From Clitoria ternatea (taxonomy: Eukaryota; Streptophyta; Magnoliopsida; Fabales; Fabaceae), in contig CM075676.1 of the NCBI GenBank assembly GCA_037962975.1, forward strand, positions 25,725,001-25,789,000: a stretch of DNA of 64,000 nt, in the 5' to 3' direction. How positions within the stretch are numbered: position 1 is the first letter of the stretch; each line of letters starts with the position of its first letter. A program made the position numbers and the translations under genes. The notes beneath the pieces were generated by a model. That model was not told the DNA's origin. It ran no database searches and saw only the letters and a program-made list of their open reading frames with translations. This document shows positions 11,141 to 23,415 of the stretch, piece after piece.

Positions 11141-14100
11141 TATAACACCCCTGATTTTCTGTACTCGAATCCTGATGTAATCGTCATAAATAATAAAAAT
11201 GCGAATAAATTTTTCACGTTTGAGAAACATTTCCAAGACATCACCATGATCACATCAAGACCCAAATCACAGAAAACCAAAGAGTGAGATTAAGTAACCT
11301 ATAACTGGATCGATAAATAGTTTGCCCATTCGGTATACAAAAATAGCAGAGTTTACAGTGGAAGAAGAATGTGTATACCGGGCACACGCCTAGTCCCATA
11401 TATGAAGATATGAGAGAAGGCTCGGCAAGCATGCAATGGCATATGGTAAGCCTAATATACAACCATCATCATTTTACATAATCACATAAGCATACAATGC
11501 CTAAGATATAAGTATATACTTATCTATATGGTCATGCGTCATACATCTCCAATATTCATATTTATAATAGACCATAACCAGCCCAACCTCAATTCATATA
11601 TCCACACTATTAGTACATCATCCAAGTGTATCTTTATATCCACAGTTCGTCCATCAACAACACTAATTAACAACATCATAATATTCATTTTGTACATAAC
11701 ACATTAGATTACAATGCTGCGGGCCAAGGTATTCCTCTACAACTATTTACCTTCTCAAAAACTTTACTTCATAAATGTCCTCATCCCATGGTTTTCCTGC
11801 ATCAAGACTAAAAAGTAGACCACATGGGAGAGTGAGTTATACATTTCAAATGACGATATGAATACAATTGAAATTATGTGCATATGCATATCAACATCAT
11901 GTATGCTTTGCTAAACACATCAACAATCATCATATATCATTAACTCATCAATATATATACTTATACGTCAAATCATAGCAAAGCAAGCATATACACATTC
12001 ATCACACCGCCACAATGGGGCAACACATATCTATCACATTGCCACAATGGGCCAACACATCAATATAGACCATTCTGGTCTTTCATCAAAGCCACCATGG
12101 GCTAACATCATCATTGTCAATCATAACAAATACGCCCTTCATTACATTAGGCCATATCATACATATCGTCATATTCAACATCATTTCATATATTCATATC
12201 ATTTATTATTTTTATGTGGTCTTTCATTATATTAACTTTTCATCTCATCAACACCAATACCATCATCTCAATCATCATCAATCATCATAATATTTTGGCA
12301 TATCTCCATGCTATATGCAAATGCTCTTATGGCTAATGCATATGCACAATGGAATAATCAACAACAAATGCGGATCCGACTGTGGAAAATAACACCAAGT
12401 TGTGGGTTCAAGCATGATCACATACCATGCCCCTACTGCAGTAGTAAAATGTGTACACATATATCATAATGCATGCATATTCACCATATTTTTACTGGTA
12501 CAAAACCGCATCGCACATCATGCAACACCTGGTCATTTTCACCATGAACGCGGTATACAACATATTCAACATATGGTGTTGTGGGCTGGCCAGATATCAA
12601 ATCATGGCGGCTATGATCCCAAGGACCGCCGGGGTTACCTGCTCTTCAAGAGCCACCCCCACAAGGGTCGGCCACATGTAGCTCCCCGTAGCAATACATG
12701 GGCGGCTTTGTGACTTACACATCGAGTCACAGGGGATACAACAAATTGCTCGTGCACTGAGCCACCCTCTCACTAGGTCGGCCGAGGGAACTCCCCTAAT
12801 GTTCCAACATCGGCGGCTATGATATGCCATGGATGCAATGCAATGCAAATCAAATGCATACTCACTCTGTGCATCCTAAATGCCACTCATCAATCATCGT
12901 CATCATAATCACCAACACCACCATACACCTTAGTGGATTTCAACCTTGTTAGTTTCTTAGTCATTATTTTCAAGTTTTAATGTGGCATTTTCATCTCAAC
13001 ATAATTCATATATATTTCACATCATATACGTAAGTCAACACTTGCAATCAACCATAACGGCATTACAATATTATATAATATTCATCAATAATATCACACT
13101 TTCATTTAGTGGATTTTCAGCTCATTATTCATTACCATTGCTCAAGTATACTCATATATACATATAATCGTGTGGCATTCACAATATTTTTAATTTCATA
13201 TTTCATACCACACATACAAGATCATGCTTGTATCACACACAATGGTACACAACAATTCATCAATATAAATGTACACCTCTTTGTGCAAGAGAGTGTTCAA
13301 CATCATCATCAATCGTTGTTTAATGTCATTTAATTATCCTTCCTTTAATTTCAAATTTGCTCTAGGATATATCTCATAATCCTGCCATCATAATCTCATT
13401 ATCATCCTCTCATCATTCAATTTCAGGTGGCAATTATGTCATAATGCACTATTTTAATACAGGTGGTAAATATATAATTATTTAATTCCCATGTACCCAA
13501 TCAACCTTAATCACCACCATGTTTTACCATTAACACATTACCTCTCATACATCCCCTGATTCATCTCAGTTTTACCTCGTCATGCCAATAAGAAAGGTCA
13601 AATATGAGCCTGCCACCAGTAATATCGAGTAAAACCCATTCTGGGAGAAACTCGCTCAAGTGAGATTCACATCCGCTTGAGCGAGACAGGTCGGGTTCGC
13701 TTGGGCGACCCCCTTTTCGCGTAAGCAAAAAACATCCAGTAGCCAATTCCTTTAACGCTCGCTTGAGCGAAGCACCAGCTCGCTTCAACGAAAACCGACC
13801 AGAGGTCGTCCTTACCAACACTCGGTTTTCACTCTGCAATTCATTCAAAACCGACTCATCTCACTCGGTTGTCCACTCGGTAAAATCAATCAAAATCGAC
13901 TCCCAACACTCGGGTTTTCACTCGGCAGGATCTCCTTGAAACCGGCTCAAAGCACTCAGTTTTCTACTCGGTAATTTCATTCCAAAACTGAGTCGTCTCA
14001 TTCAGTCTTTCACTCGGTAAACATATTACAAAGTCGACCCATCTTTCACTCAGTTTTCACTCGGTATAATCATCTCAAAAATGACTTATCTCATACTCAG

Positions 14101-16973
14101 TTTCACTCGGTGAAATTATCTCTAAAACAACTCTTTTTTCTTTATATCGGGCTAGATTTTCTAGCACTCAGCCTTCACTCGGGCAAAGATATTCCAGAAT
14201 ACCTCTGGACAGACACAGTATATCCCCATAGGTGCCATCCCACTCGGAATTGCACACTCGGACTCCACCATCAAGTTCCATTCGGAATTACTCTAACCTC
14301 TTGTCACTCAGAGGAATTCACTAAGGTGTCTCACTTGGACCTATTTAAGTCTTGTCCACTCGGATTATATATCTTTATTCACTTAGAAAAGAACCCCTAG
14401 GATACCTCAATCAGAACCATCACAATCACTCTCCCCGCAGGAGAGGTTCAATCGGGATTTTCCACTCGGGAATAATTAGACCTATCATTACTCGGGGAAT
14501 TCTCTCACTAAGATCCCTCTCGGATTGGGTTATTAAAATGGATCTCTCAGAACACATTTACCCCCGGAGTCCTCTTAAGCCTTCACCACTCGGAAAAGGC
14601 CCAATGACTATAGCCTCACTCGGAATTGCACATTAGAAGGCACTCCACTCGGCACAGGTTACACTGGACTCGGAAATTCCCCATTCGGGACTCCACTGCC
14701 CAGATCATCACATTCACTAGCCTTCTACTCGGATTATGCCCACTTCCTTACTCGGAAGGTCATGACTCAGACATGAGTCACTCGGAATTCACCAGGAAAT
14801 TCCACCACCTCTTAATTCATTTCCAAAACTCCCACTTAGACAAAGTTTGTTCAGAAACTTACCCAATCACCATTTACTTGTCTCGCCTGGGCGAATGCCA
14901 TTCCTCAAGACTCTTCGTTCGGGTGGATTTCGTCCAGTAGCTCAATCCCTGATCTACTAACATTCTCGCTTGAGCGAACTGGCTATTCACTTAAGCGAAA
15001 TCAGACCAGTGGCTAATTCCTTCGCCCTCGCTCGGGCGAAGCTCAATTCACCTGGGTGAATTTCCTCCAGAAACTAATTCTCTGGAGCAGGGGACTCTCG
15101 CTTGGGCGGAATCCTATCTCGCTTGAGCGAGACTACCAGGACATACACAGTAATGAAGATTCTCATAATCTAACACTCAGAATCTCATTCTAAGCCAACT
15201 GAATCACCTCCCATACACCATATACATCACATGAGGTATATATATAACTCTCTCTACCCATCCTTACTCGGAAAATACTCATTCCACCTCATCAATCATT
15301 GTTACTTATTTAATTTTACAAAGGAAAAAGGGTTTAACTATAACCCACACCATTCCTTCATTCGCCTTTCCACATAACAACTTCAAGACGATTCTTTATA
15401 ATCGTGTGGTTCATTCATTCATAATTTATCACCCTCATTTCAATTACGTCTAAACAAGGGACCATCAACTACTTATCATCAATATGTTATAAATACATAC
15501 ATTTTTATAACATTCAACATAAGCCAAGCCATCATTCATCACTTCATCAAATTAATCATATAACACATTCATGGCAAGGCATTGCATGAGTTTAACATAT
15601 ACATAATTAACAATGAATTCACTCATGTGATTTGAAATGTAAACTCCTCTCCTACCTTGAGAGAAGAACCGCCACGCGATTGCATCGATCATTTCCACAT
15701 CATCGTCCGGAATGCAACCCTATCAACAACACACATATGTACAGGAAATTAATAAGCCATCACAAGGCATCCAATTTCAACTTAAGTCACCATGGATTTT
15801 CTTAAGCCATCACTAATCAATAAACCCTTATGGCATTTATCATGGCCTAAGACTTCATCAAGTCAAGTATCCATTATCAATGGTCATCCACCATTATTGT
15901 TATTACCAATAACATCACCCAACATTGCCTATCATTTTCCTATTCTCAAGATTTATTCCTCAAGTCATCAAATCTACTCACATGCAAATATCATCAACCT
16001 CATTAATCAATCTTAATGATTCTAAAAATCCATTCCTCTCATATACTCCATTTATAGACATCCATAATCATCAAAATCATCAAGTGGGTCAAAAATCCCC
16101 AAATTATTAATACTTAGGGTTCTCTTTCCAAACATTCAAGCCTAGGATTTCCATTTCCACCCACATGCAAGGTTTCTAACATCACCATTTTTCAACTCAA
16201 CAAATCAAAACCATAAGCAAAACAAGGTGGAGGTAAGAAATCTTTACCTCAAGCTCAAGCTCCACCAAACGAAAATGAAGTGAGGAAGAGGGAGATGACC
16301 AATGCAAGCTCCCAAGCTCCATAAATGCTTCACAAATCCAAGGGAACCATTTAATTTCAAGTAGAATGGCAAGGAAGAGGGTTGGTCACGGTTTGTGTAA
16401 AAGAAAAATGGAGGAGAAGAAGAAAATGATAAAGATGGAGTGGAGAAGAAATGTGTACCAAAAATAAGGAAGAGAAAGGAAGAATTAGACCAAAATTGGA
16501 CATTGTCCAATGGTTAAAAGGATGTCACATTTGCTTTTACCAATGGGCCATTTAATCTATTAACCATTGTATAATAGAGTGTAAAGTGAGTGGGGAGAGA
16601 GAGAAGAAGAAGTGGACGGCTGAAACATGAAGGGAAAAAGGGAATTCTTATTTTCTTTTTAATCCAATTTGGTTCGTAATTTCCCCATTTCATATCCTAC
16701 ATTGTGTCCAATTAATTATTTTCTTGACACCAAAAATCATTTTAAATATACCATCTTAACCACAATAATTTTCTAAGCATTTTAGACCCATCAAACATCT
16801 AATTAAATCAAGTGGGTCCCATATCACCAGTTAATTCATCTGGTTCCGGTAAATCTAAATTTACCAATAATTCACCTCTAATGTCTAACAACATCTCCCA
16901 TAATTATTTGACCATAAATGATTAATTATCATTATCCAATAAATTTATTTTCCTTGAAATCCGGGATGTTACA
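11141..16973 (-). mobile_element. Solo LTR of a Tekay-like Ty3-gypsy element (5.8 kb)
   Basis: The ends are TATAACACCCC (a TG-to-TA change at the terminus) and GGGATGTTACA, flanked by a 5-bp GCTGG duplication (11136-11140 and 16974-16978). No coding region, primer site or second copy of the terminal sequence is seen inside, so a solo LTR is the simplest reading. Landmarks run in the same order as in the minus-strand LTR of Tekay-B (GGCCAAGG, GAGTGAG and GCGGATCCGACT blocks), which gives the orientation. The length is about twice that of Tekay-A and -B LTRs, partly because of a large CACTCGG array. ORFs inside are chance frames. Confidence 0.8.
13660..15270. repeat. CACTCGG and CGCTTGAGCG repeat block in the Tekay-like solo LTR
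   Basis: CACTCGG and close variants (CACTCAG, CACTTGG) recur dozens of times between about 13795 and 14790. They are bordered on both sides by segments rich in CGCTTGAGCGA-type palindromes (about 13660-13800 and 14965-15135). The unit spacing is irregular, so this is not a simple tandem repeat. Shorter versions are present in the LTRs of Tekay-A (about 45600-46270) and Tekay-B (about 57600-57840). Confidence 0.8.
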
Positions 16974-19529
16974 GCTGGCACAGGAGAGGCTGAGTCAGTG
17001 TTAGACTAGTCAGCCTGACACTGGTATTGTGGATCCCCCTTCCCCACCTACACGCCATGACAAATGGAAGCGGGCCAAGATCAAGAAGAGTGGGGAATAC
17101 ACTTCCTCACAAGCTCAGGAGGTCGCCTCACGGATAGTAAGTATTCCCCTTGTATCAGTGTCTTTTTTTTGGTAGTACGTGAAGGAAGTGAATACTAACT
17201 TATTTGGTTTCAGGATTCCTTGGTTGAGCAATTAACCTAAGGGTCTTTCGTAGCCCATGGTAGGCAGGATATTTTGACTACCGCCATCGGCAGGCTAGAG
17301 CACCCAGGAAGAGTGCATGCTGTTGGTCGAGGTGTAGGTAAGTTGGAAATAACTGTATCCTTTCATTTTGTTATCTGTTAAATAATTATCGGCTAATCAT
17401 TCACATTTTACAGGCCTCCGCAGCTATTACGGTGCTCCCGACCCTGCCCCCTCCCTTGAGAAAATGGTGGAGCAGAAGTTGGCTGTTGTGAAGGCTGAGT
17501 ATCAGGAGGAGATATCTAGGCTCCACCAGGAGATGACCCGATTCAGGGAGGAGATGAAGGCCTCACTCAGCCACCACCAGGAGACTACTGCACCAGCTAG
17601 CGACCCATAGGTTAGATTCTTTATTTAATTTCCTCGGTTTTATTATTTGTAATCACTTTATTTCATTGTTGAATAACTTCTGCTTGATGTGTAAATATGT
17701 AGGTACGGAAGGTTAGCACTAAGGGGTCGTGCACTGCGGCTGACCCTGACGATGATGGGGTCGAGCCACCAGACACCCGTCAATGTGACCTGTTCGTTGA
17801 CGGGTCAGAGGAGCCAGTTGCCACTGGCATGGTCTACAACTTAGGCCCTGTGGTTCACCATCAGACATTACCTGATGGTATGTCCAGGGTCTCTGTTGTG
17901 CTCATCCTCGAGGAGGATGCTGCTGTGCCAGTGGCAACTCCAGAGGTAAAGACCGTCTGTCAGGCGGTGGGTCACTTTCTGATATGGCCCAACAGACTTC
18001 TACAGGTTGCCCCTGGATAGGTAAAAACCTTATACTAACTAATTTTGTTATATTGTCAATTATGGTACAAACTGTGATGGTTGTCAATTGTTCAACAGGA
18101 ACAGGCATTGAAGGGGTCAGACCCGGCCGGCAATCCCATCCGGATGCTGTGGCGCATCGGGTATGATCAAGGAGATGAGACTGTTCAGGTCCCATAGGAG
18201 CCACTGGTGTTCGGTCGTCCAAGTGCAGTACCACTTTACATTACACATTCTGACATGTGTGAGATTATTTTGGGGATGTCGATGTTAAACATCTCCATCA
18301 TTCAGCCGTGGGAGCTGTAAGTATATCGTTTTTGTCCAATTTTTTCATTATACAAGTTATTTGTCGCTAACCATGTCTCAACTTGTTTAGGTTTTTGACA
18401 AAACTTTGTGTGGACTTGGGTTTCCAAGGAACTTATGGTTTCTTAGAGCCCTCTCTCATACAGAAGCAAGCAAACACCATGCAGGACACCCAGGCATACA
18501 TCCAGAATTGGATGTTTGAGTCTGGGAAGACTGCATACATGGGCCCCTATCATAAAGGGTAATATTCTATTCCATAATTATTGTCATTAATTTTTGCATT
18601 TTGAAGTCTCACTTATCACTGGTAACTGCAGCGCTCACTGGACGCTTGTGGTGATCTGTCCCCGGGCTTATCTTGCTCTGTACTTTGATACTACGCATCG
18701 GACAGTTCCACAAGACCTGAAAACTATAGTAGACGGGTAAGTTAATCCCTAAACAATAAGTACAAATTCGATTACATCATTTTTGGACCTATACAATTCT
18801 AACTTATCTTGTGTTTTATTTGATGTAGGGCGGTGGTTGGATACAATCGACTGGTTGGAGTTAAGTCCAGCGGAAGAAAAGTTGTGTGGGTGCACCCAAA
18901 GGTAAGTCTATCATATTCATTCAAATCTTCAATATATATTTTTTAAGTTGCGAATTCACTTATTCTATATTTTATGTCCATTGTAGTCTTACAGGCAGGA
19001 GGGTTCCTTCGAGTGTGGCTATTTCGTCATGCACACTATGCTGACCATTGTCCAACAACATTTAGTAGAGGGATGGACAGATGTAAGTCTCATCATTTGG
19101 GCTACTTTTCTAACAATTTTATCAATTTCATGTAATAAATATAGCTTTTGTTCTAATTGTTTTGTGCATTGTTTGCAGTACTTCCAGGATCGGTCATACT
19201 TCTCTAAGACACTTGTAGATAATGTTAGAAAGCAATGGGCCTCATACTTCATTGAAATCAGCAAAAGAACTTTGCTAGATATAGGATCTTTATTCTCTTA
19301 AATATGTATCTAGTCTAGGATTTAGAGTTTACATTTTATTAGGTTACATTCATCTGAATTGTATATAGTTTCATTTTTTAGGTTGTTATGAATTCATATC
19401 AAATTACTTGTTATATATATACCATTCTTTTTATATATTGTTTGTTGCTGGATATGCTGGGATACTGTATATTGTCTGAATGCAGGTTTGGGAAACAATA
19501 AAACAGAAACCATATTAAAAAAAAAACCT

Positions 19530-20020
19530 CAGTGTTTATTCACGGTTATGGTAACAACCGTGATTATATACACTATTTATCCACGGTTACTACTATAACC
19601 ATGATTATAGACACTATTTATCCACAGTTACTACTATAACCGTCATTATACATACTCTGTAAGTGAATTTTTTATATTACTTATATTCACGGTTATGCTA
19701 AACAACCGTGAATATAGAGGTTCTTTATCCACGGTTCCTACTATAACCGTGAATATACATGGTCTGTAAGTGAATTTTTTTTCTACTTATATTCACGGTT
19801 ATACTAAACAACTGTGAATATAGTTGTTCTTTATCCACGGGTTTTACTATAACCGTGAATATACATTGTCTGTTATATTCACGGTTATGCTCGACAACCG
19901 TGGTTTGATCTGATTTATTACCAGGGTTGTTAACCGTGGTTAAAGACCTTCATCTACTACCACGGCTGCAACAACCACGGTTCTTTAACCGTGAATAAAG
20001 GCCATTTTTAACCGTGATTA
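19530..20020. repeat. Right subterminal repeat array of CACTA-1
   Basis: The same CACGGTT/AACCGTG inverted pairs as at the left end, about eight to nine units, beginning some 230 bp after the stop of the second gene. Several units have decayed to CATGATT or CACAGTT forms, consistent with CpG loss. Confidence 0.85.
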
Positions 20021-20041
20021 TATCCATTTTTTTCACTAGTG
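20018..20041 (-). repeat. Right terminal inverted repeat of CACTA-1
   Basis: The plus strand reads TTATATCCA, a T run, then CACTAGTG, followed by the TGA target duplication at 20042-20044. Confidence 0.9.
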
Positions 20042-20044
20042 TGA

Positions 20045-21224
20045 AAAGTAAAAGTAAGGGTGAGTGACATCCTAAGTGTCTTTTAAAACCTAAGTGTTTG
20101 TTTTATTTGGGCTGAGCCCATTACAAAATAAGTAAAATATTTCTTCTAAAATGAATCCAGAAGCATGCAACAATCCACAACTAGCTTGTGGATCTGTTTA
20201 ACTTAAAAGATTATCTCTTTTTGTAGTCCACAAGTATCAAACTATCCACTCACGTGTTTTGGAATCTTTACACATGTTTTTTTCTCATAATCTTTGACTC
20301 TCAAGTTATATTTATCCTTCACTGTCATTCCAATCATTATTTGTGCCTATAAATCCACCACCTACATGTAAAAAACAAAAAATACCATAAGACCAGAGAA
20401 AATTTAACACATATCTAAAGCATGAAAATGCATGAATAACCTAATTAGAAATGTATGAATTAACACAAAGATGTCAGAATATGCAAAAAAGTACTATACA
20501 ATTTAACACCTAAAACCAACAACAATAACAAAACAGTGACAATAATAATAGTAAATAAAAACTTATAATAAAGAGAGCTAACAATGATTATAATAAAATA
20601 ATTATAATAATATTATTAATAATTAAAAAATTGTTATATTAATTAAATAAATATATCTATCTGATCCTGATAATCCATATTTTTCTTTAGGATAGAATTT
20701 ATGGGCTAACTGAATATGTAAAGCATTCCCAAAATGCATTATTTTTTAGTTATATTTAGTTTGGACTTTTAGTAAATATCTTAGGAATTATGTCAGTTTT
20801 ATTTAGTTTTCCTTTATTTTGTTGTTTTACCTGTTTATACTTTATTTTTATGTTTTGCAGGAAAACATGTAAAAAACCTCATTATGGACCTATAATAGAT
20901 GACAAGCATAAATCAAGGTCAAAAAGAGTCCAAGAAGAGTCAAAGTTGAGCCTACTTAAGCCCAATAGAGCTTTAGAAGCACTCCATGGTTTGCTAGATG
21001 ATTCCATAACCTAGCCATGGATGCATAGCCTTGGCCATGGAGTTGGTCTATACCCATTTTCTGTTATTTTCTTATCCCGTTTAGACCAGGCCAAGTGTGT
21101 CTTTAGTGGATATGACTTAATAGGTTTTTAAAGACAGAAGATTCAACCTATTTTTGAAGAAAATGTTTAAAGATTACAGTTAGAAAGTATTGCTAGTTTT
21201 TAAAGTTGTTCGTAGAATACTCTA
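20045..21224. other. Unassigned AT-rich interval
   Basis: No coding region or repeat that I recognise. A stretch around 20840-21060 (TTTTGCAGG acceptor-like site and a 74-codon open frame at 20790-21014) is not recognisable as a protein domain. Two nearby GCCATGG sites are the only local repetition. It is probably the interior of the CACTA fragment that follows, or older element debris. Confidence 0.4.
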
Positions 21225-22125
21225 GGAAATGACAAATAAATGGCAAATAAAATGCTCTTCCTTATGGCCCACCTTGTTGAGATCAACAAAAATGTATTCA
21301 AACTCATCAATTTTCATACTGTGAAGGAACTGTAATTGACATCCCATATTTCTTCAATCACACCAAAATAACACAACTCAGCCATTACAGGATTCTTATC
21401 TTTTGCAATGGAGAAATGCATCGACTCAGCCATTACCATAACACCACTATTTTGCATTGTGCTCTTATCATCTTGTTTTTTGTATAAAATGAGTACTTGT
21501 TTATGTTATACCCACTAAAAGTGAAGACTTCAATGTAAGGTCCTTAAGCTAGACGTTGTAGGGTTGCAAATATTGGTGAACCTTTCATGAAAGTCATTAT
21601 GAACCACTGGATGAAAGTTTTGTTATGTTCATTCAACAACCATCTCTTAGGCATTCTTGGGTTGTTTCTCTTCACTAGGTGTTGTGCTTATCTAAATAAG
21701 GTAGGACCTTGTCAGTGTTATTCAATATGTTAAATGTGCCTGAAGCACTTTATCTCGTGACTTGCTCTTCAATTTCAGACCAATTGTACCTTTGCCAGTA
21801 ATTCTTCCCTCATGACGTGTTCTAGGAATCCCAACACTATCAGCTTGGGACATGTATTCGCTACAAAACTCAATTGCCTCATTTGCCACATACCATTCTA
21901 CGATCGATGCTTCTGGATTGTGTTGCTTTTTGACATACCTTTTCAATATCTTCATGTATCACTCAATGAGATACATCCACCTCAAAAACACAGGACCACA
22001 TAACCTTACCTCTCTGACTAAGTGAATGATTAAGTGTATCGTGATGTCAAAAAATGAAGGAGGGAAATGCATCTCTAATTGACATAGTATAATAATTGCT
22101 TCCTCTTCCATTGATGCCAACGTGT
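21225..22125 (-). pseudogene. TNP2-like transposase fragment of another CACTA element (CACTA-3)
   Basis: The minus strand reads EEAIIILCQLEMHFPPSFFD just inside 22125. The next block (21722-21955; MKILKRYVKKQHNPEASIVE) is clearly homologous to the DUF4218-like part of the CACTA-1 TNP2 at about 9210-9360. A DUF4216-like part follows down to about 21225, including a match to the VDLNKIRHKDEPF block. It is full of stops. It ends abruptly at 22125, where the Athila element begins, so that element inserted into it. Confidence 0.8.
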
Positions 22126-23144
22126 TGATAAAGGTGTATTATACATTGATTTCATGCTTCAATTTAACTCATTTTTCAAAGAACTTAATTAATTTGGTGA
22201 AAAATTAAGTGTGATTTTTTTATAAATAAGTACATTGTCAAGACTCTTGAAGATTTACTGGATGTTCAAAGAAACAATCAAATTAGCTTACTTGGTCTTA
22301 AAGGATAATGTGTGAAATCATTACCTGGGCGCTTGGGCGAACAGACCCCATGCTTGAGCGTGGATTAAAAAGAAACCAAGTACCATCAGGCCCCCCCTCA
22401 CGCTTAAAGCATGGTCCAAGCATGACAATTGCGCTCAAGCTCAAGTATCTCACGCTTAAGCGTAAGTGATAGAACGAAAGCACACTTTGAACGTGACTGA
22501 ATCAAGGCTGAGAACAACATCAAAGGAATAGCAAAGGTACCTCATGCTTAAGCTTAAGCACCCCACGCTTGAGCGTTAATGATCAAAAGAAAAGCCTAAA
22601 CCCGAGCTCGCTTGAGCGTGGTCTGAGCGAAGAACAATTAGAAAGCATCAGGACCTTTCATGCTTGAGCATGGCCATTAAGCTCAAGCGTGACTCATGCA
22701 GTATGGAGTCTTGAATTAAAAATGGCCCAATGGTGTGATACCAGCTCAACCACTTCGGTGTGTTTCTGCATGTCTCTGAATATTCCTGCATGGGCACTAC
22801 ACAAGTGGGCTCACGCTTAAGCGTGAGAAAGGAAAGCTTAAGCATAACCCCTCTATGAGTAGCTAAATTCTTTTAATGGGATTGGTTGTAATCCATTCAA
22901 ACCTAAAGTAATGCTAGTGTAAGTTTTATTCAACCTTTTGAACAACAAAAATCAAAACAAACTTTCTATCAAAATCAATTCAAGAGCTAAGATCTTTAAA
23001 CCAATACCTCCTCAGTGGAACGACATCTATACTATACTACAATTACTGTGTTTAAACTTGGCATAAATATTCCATTGAACTTATATTATACAAACTTGGT
23101 TCTCTTATTTGAAAATTCTTTACATACCAAGATTCAGCTTAACA
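22126..23144 (+). repeat. 5' LTR of the Athila-like element
   Basis: Begins TGATAAAGGTGTATTATAC and ends GATTCAGCTTAACA next to the primer site; 1,019 bp. The first roughly 600 bp match the 3' LTR start at 43072 almost base for base. U3 (about 22320-22850) is dense in CGCTTGAGCGTG and CACGCTTAAGCG palindromes and their decayed forms. Confidence 0.9.
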
Positions 23145-23149
23145 AGTTT

Positions 23150-23167
23150 TGGCGCCGCAATCGGGGA
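23150..23167 (+). other. Primer binding site of the Athila-like element
   Basis: TGGCGCCGCAATCGGGGA, five bases after the LTR end. TGGCGCCG with a following GGGGA is the primer-site form usual in Athila/Tat elements. Confidence 0.85.
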
Positions 23168-23415
23168 GGTGATTCAAGTTTGAATATTTAAGGATTGAAT
23201 TGACAAGACTCTGAATAATTTTCTGTTTGTTTGCATTTTTTTTTATTTTTTTTGTGTGGTAACCTTGCTGGGTGAGTGTTTGATTTATGATCTTGAGAGG
23301 GCAGGGACCAAAAGAACAACTTGCTTTTGATCCAGAGATAGATAGGTTCCTCAAGAAAATCAAGAAAGCCAAGCAAAAGCAGAACTTCCACACAGGAAAA
23401 ACTTCCTCTGAGAAA

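Larger units (their letters stand above)
10308..19301 (+). pseudogene. Second CACTA gene: Transposase_24-like region joined to an Ulp1-like (C48) protease
   Basis: Thirteen exons can be followed by splice sites and protein continuity, roughly: 10308-10592, 10685-10782, 10862-10970, 11047-11140 continuing at 16979-17136, 17214-17337, 17414-17610, 17703-18020, 18099-18316, 18391-18558, 18632-18736, 18829-18900, 18987-19082 and 19179-19301. Exons 1-4 resemble plant Ptta/En/Spm transposase (Transposase_24; GPNATKCSSYLGVLARSK, HTLSRGGYRRLEERL). Exon 6 encodes a Glu/Lys-rich coiled coil. Exons 10-12 carry the C48 signature: His in AHWTLVVICP, Asp in LYFDTTHRT, Cys in GSFECGYFVM. In-frame TAG codons occur at about 10572, 10750, 17005, 17608, 18018 and 18196, and a TAA near 17237, so it is dead. 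A solo LTR splits exon 4. Confidence 0.85.
4673..20041 (+). mobile_element. CACTA-1: complete CACTA (En/Spm-like) DNA transposon
   Basis: Both ends are visible. The left end is CACTAGTGCAAAAA then TTGGATATAA. The right end, read inverted, is CACTAGTGAAAAAA then ATGGATATAA. The element is flanked by a 3-bp TGA repeat, the duplication length expected of CACTA elements. Subterminal inverted-repeat arrays lie at both ends. Inside are a TNP2-type transposase gene and a Transposase_24/Ulp1-type gene, both on the plus strand and both broken. Total length is 15.4 kb, of which 5.8 kb is a later solo LTR (11141-16973), leaving about 9.5 kb for the original element. Confidence 0.95.

Noticed and set aside
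12402..14940. Several open frames of 60-104 codons in the 5.8-kb solo LTR
   Set aside because: They have low-complexity composition (His/Ile-rich or Ser/Leu-rich), no domains, and stop-free runs caused by CACTCGG-type repeats.
20790..21014. 74-codon open frame after a possible TTTTGCAGG acceptor
   Set aside because: No recognisable domain, Lys/Ser-rich composition, and no supporting neighbouring exons.
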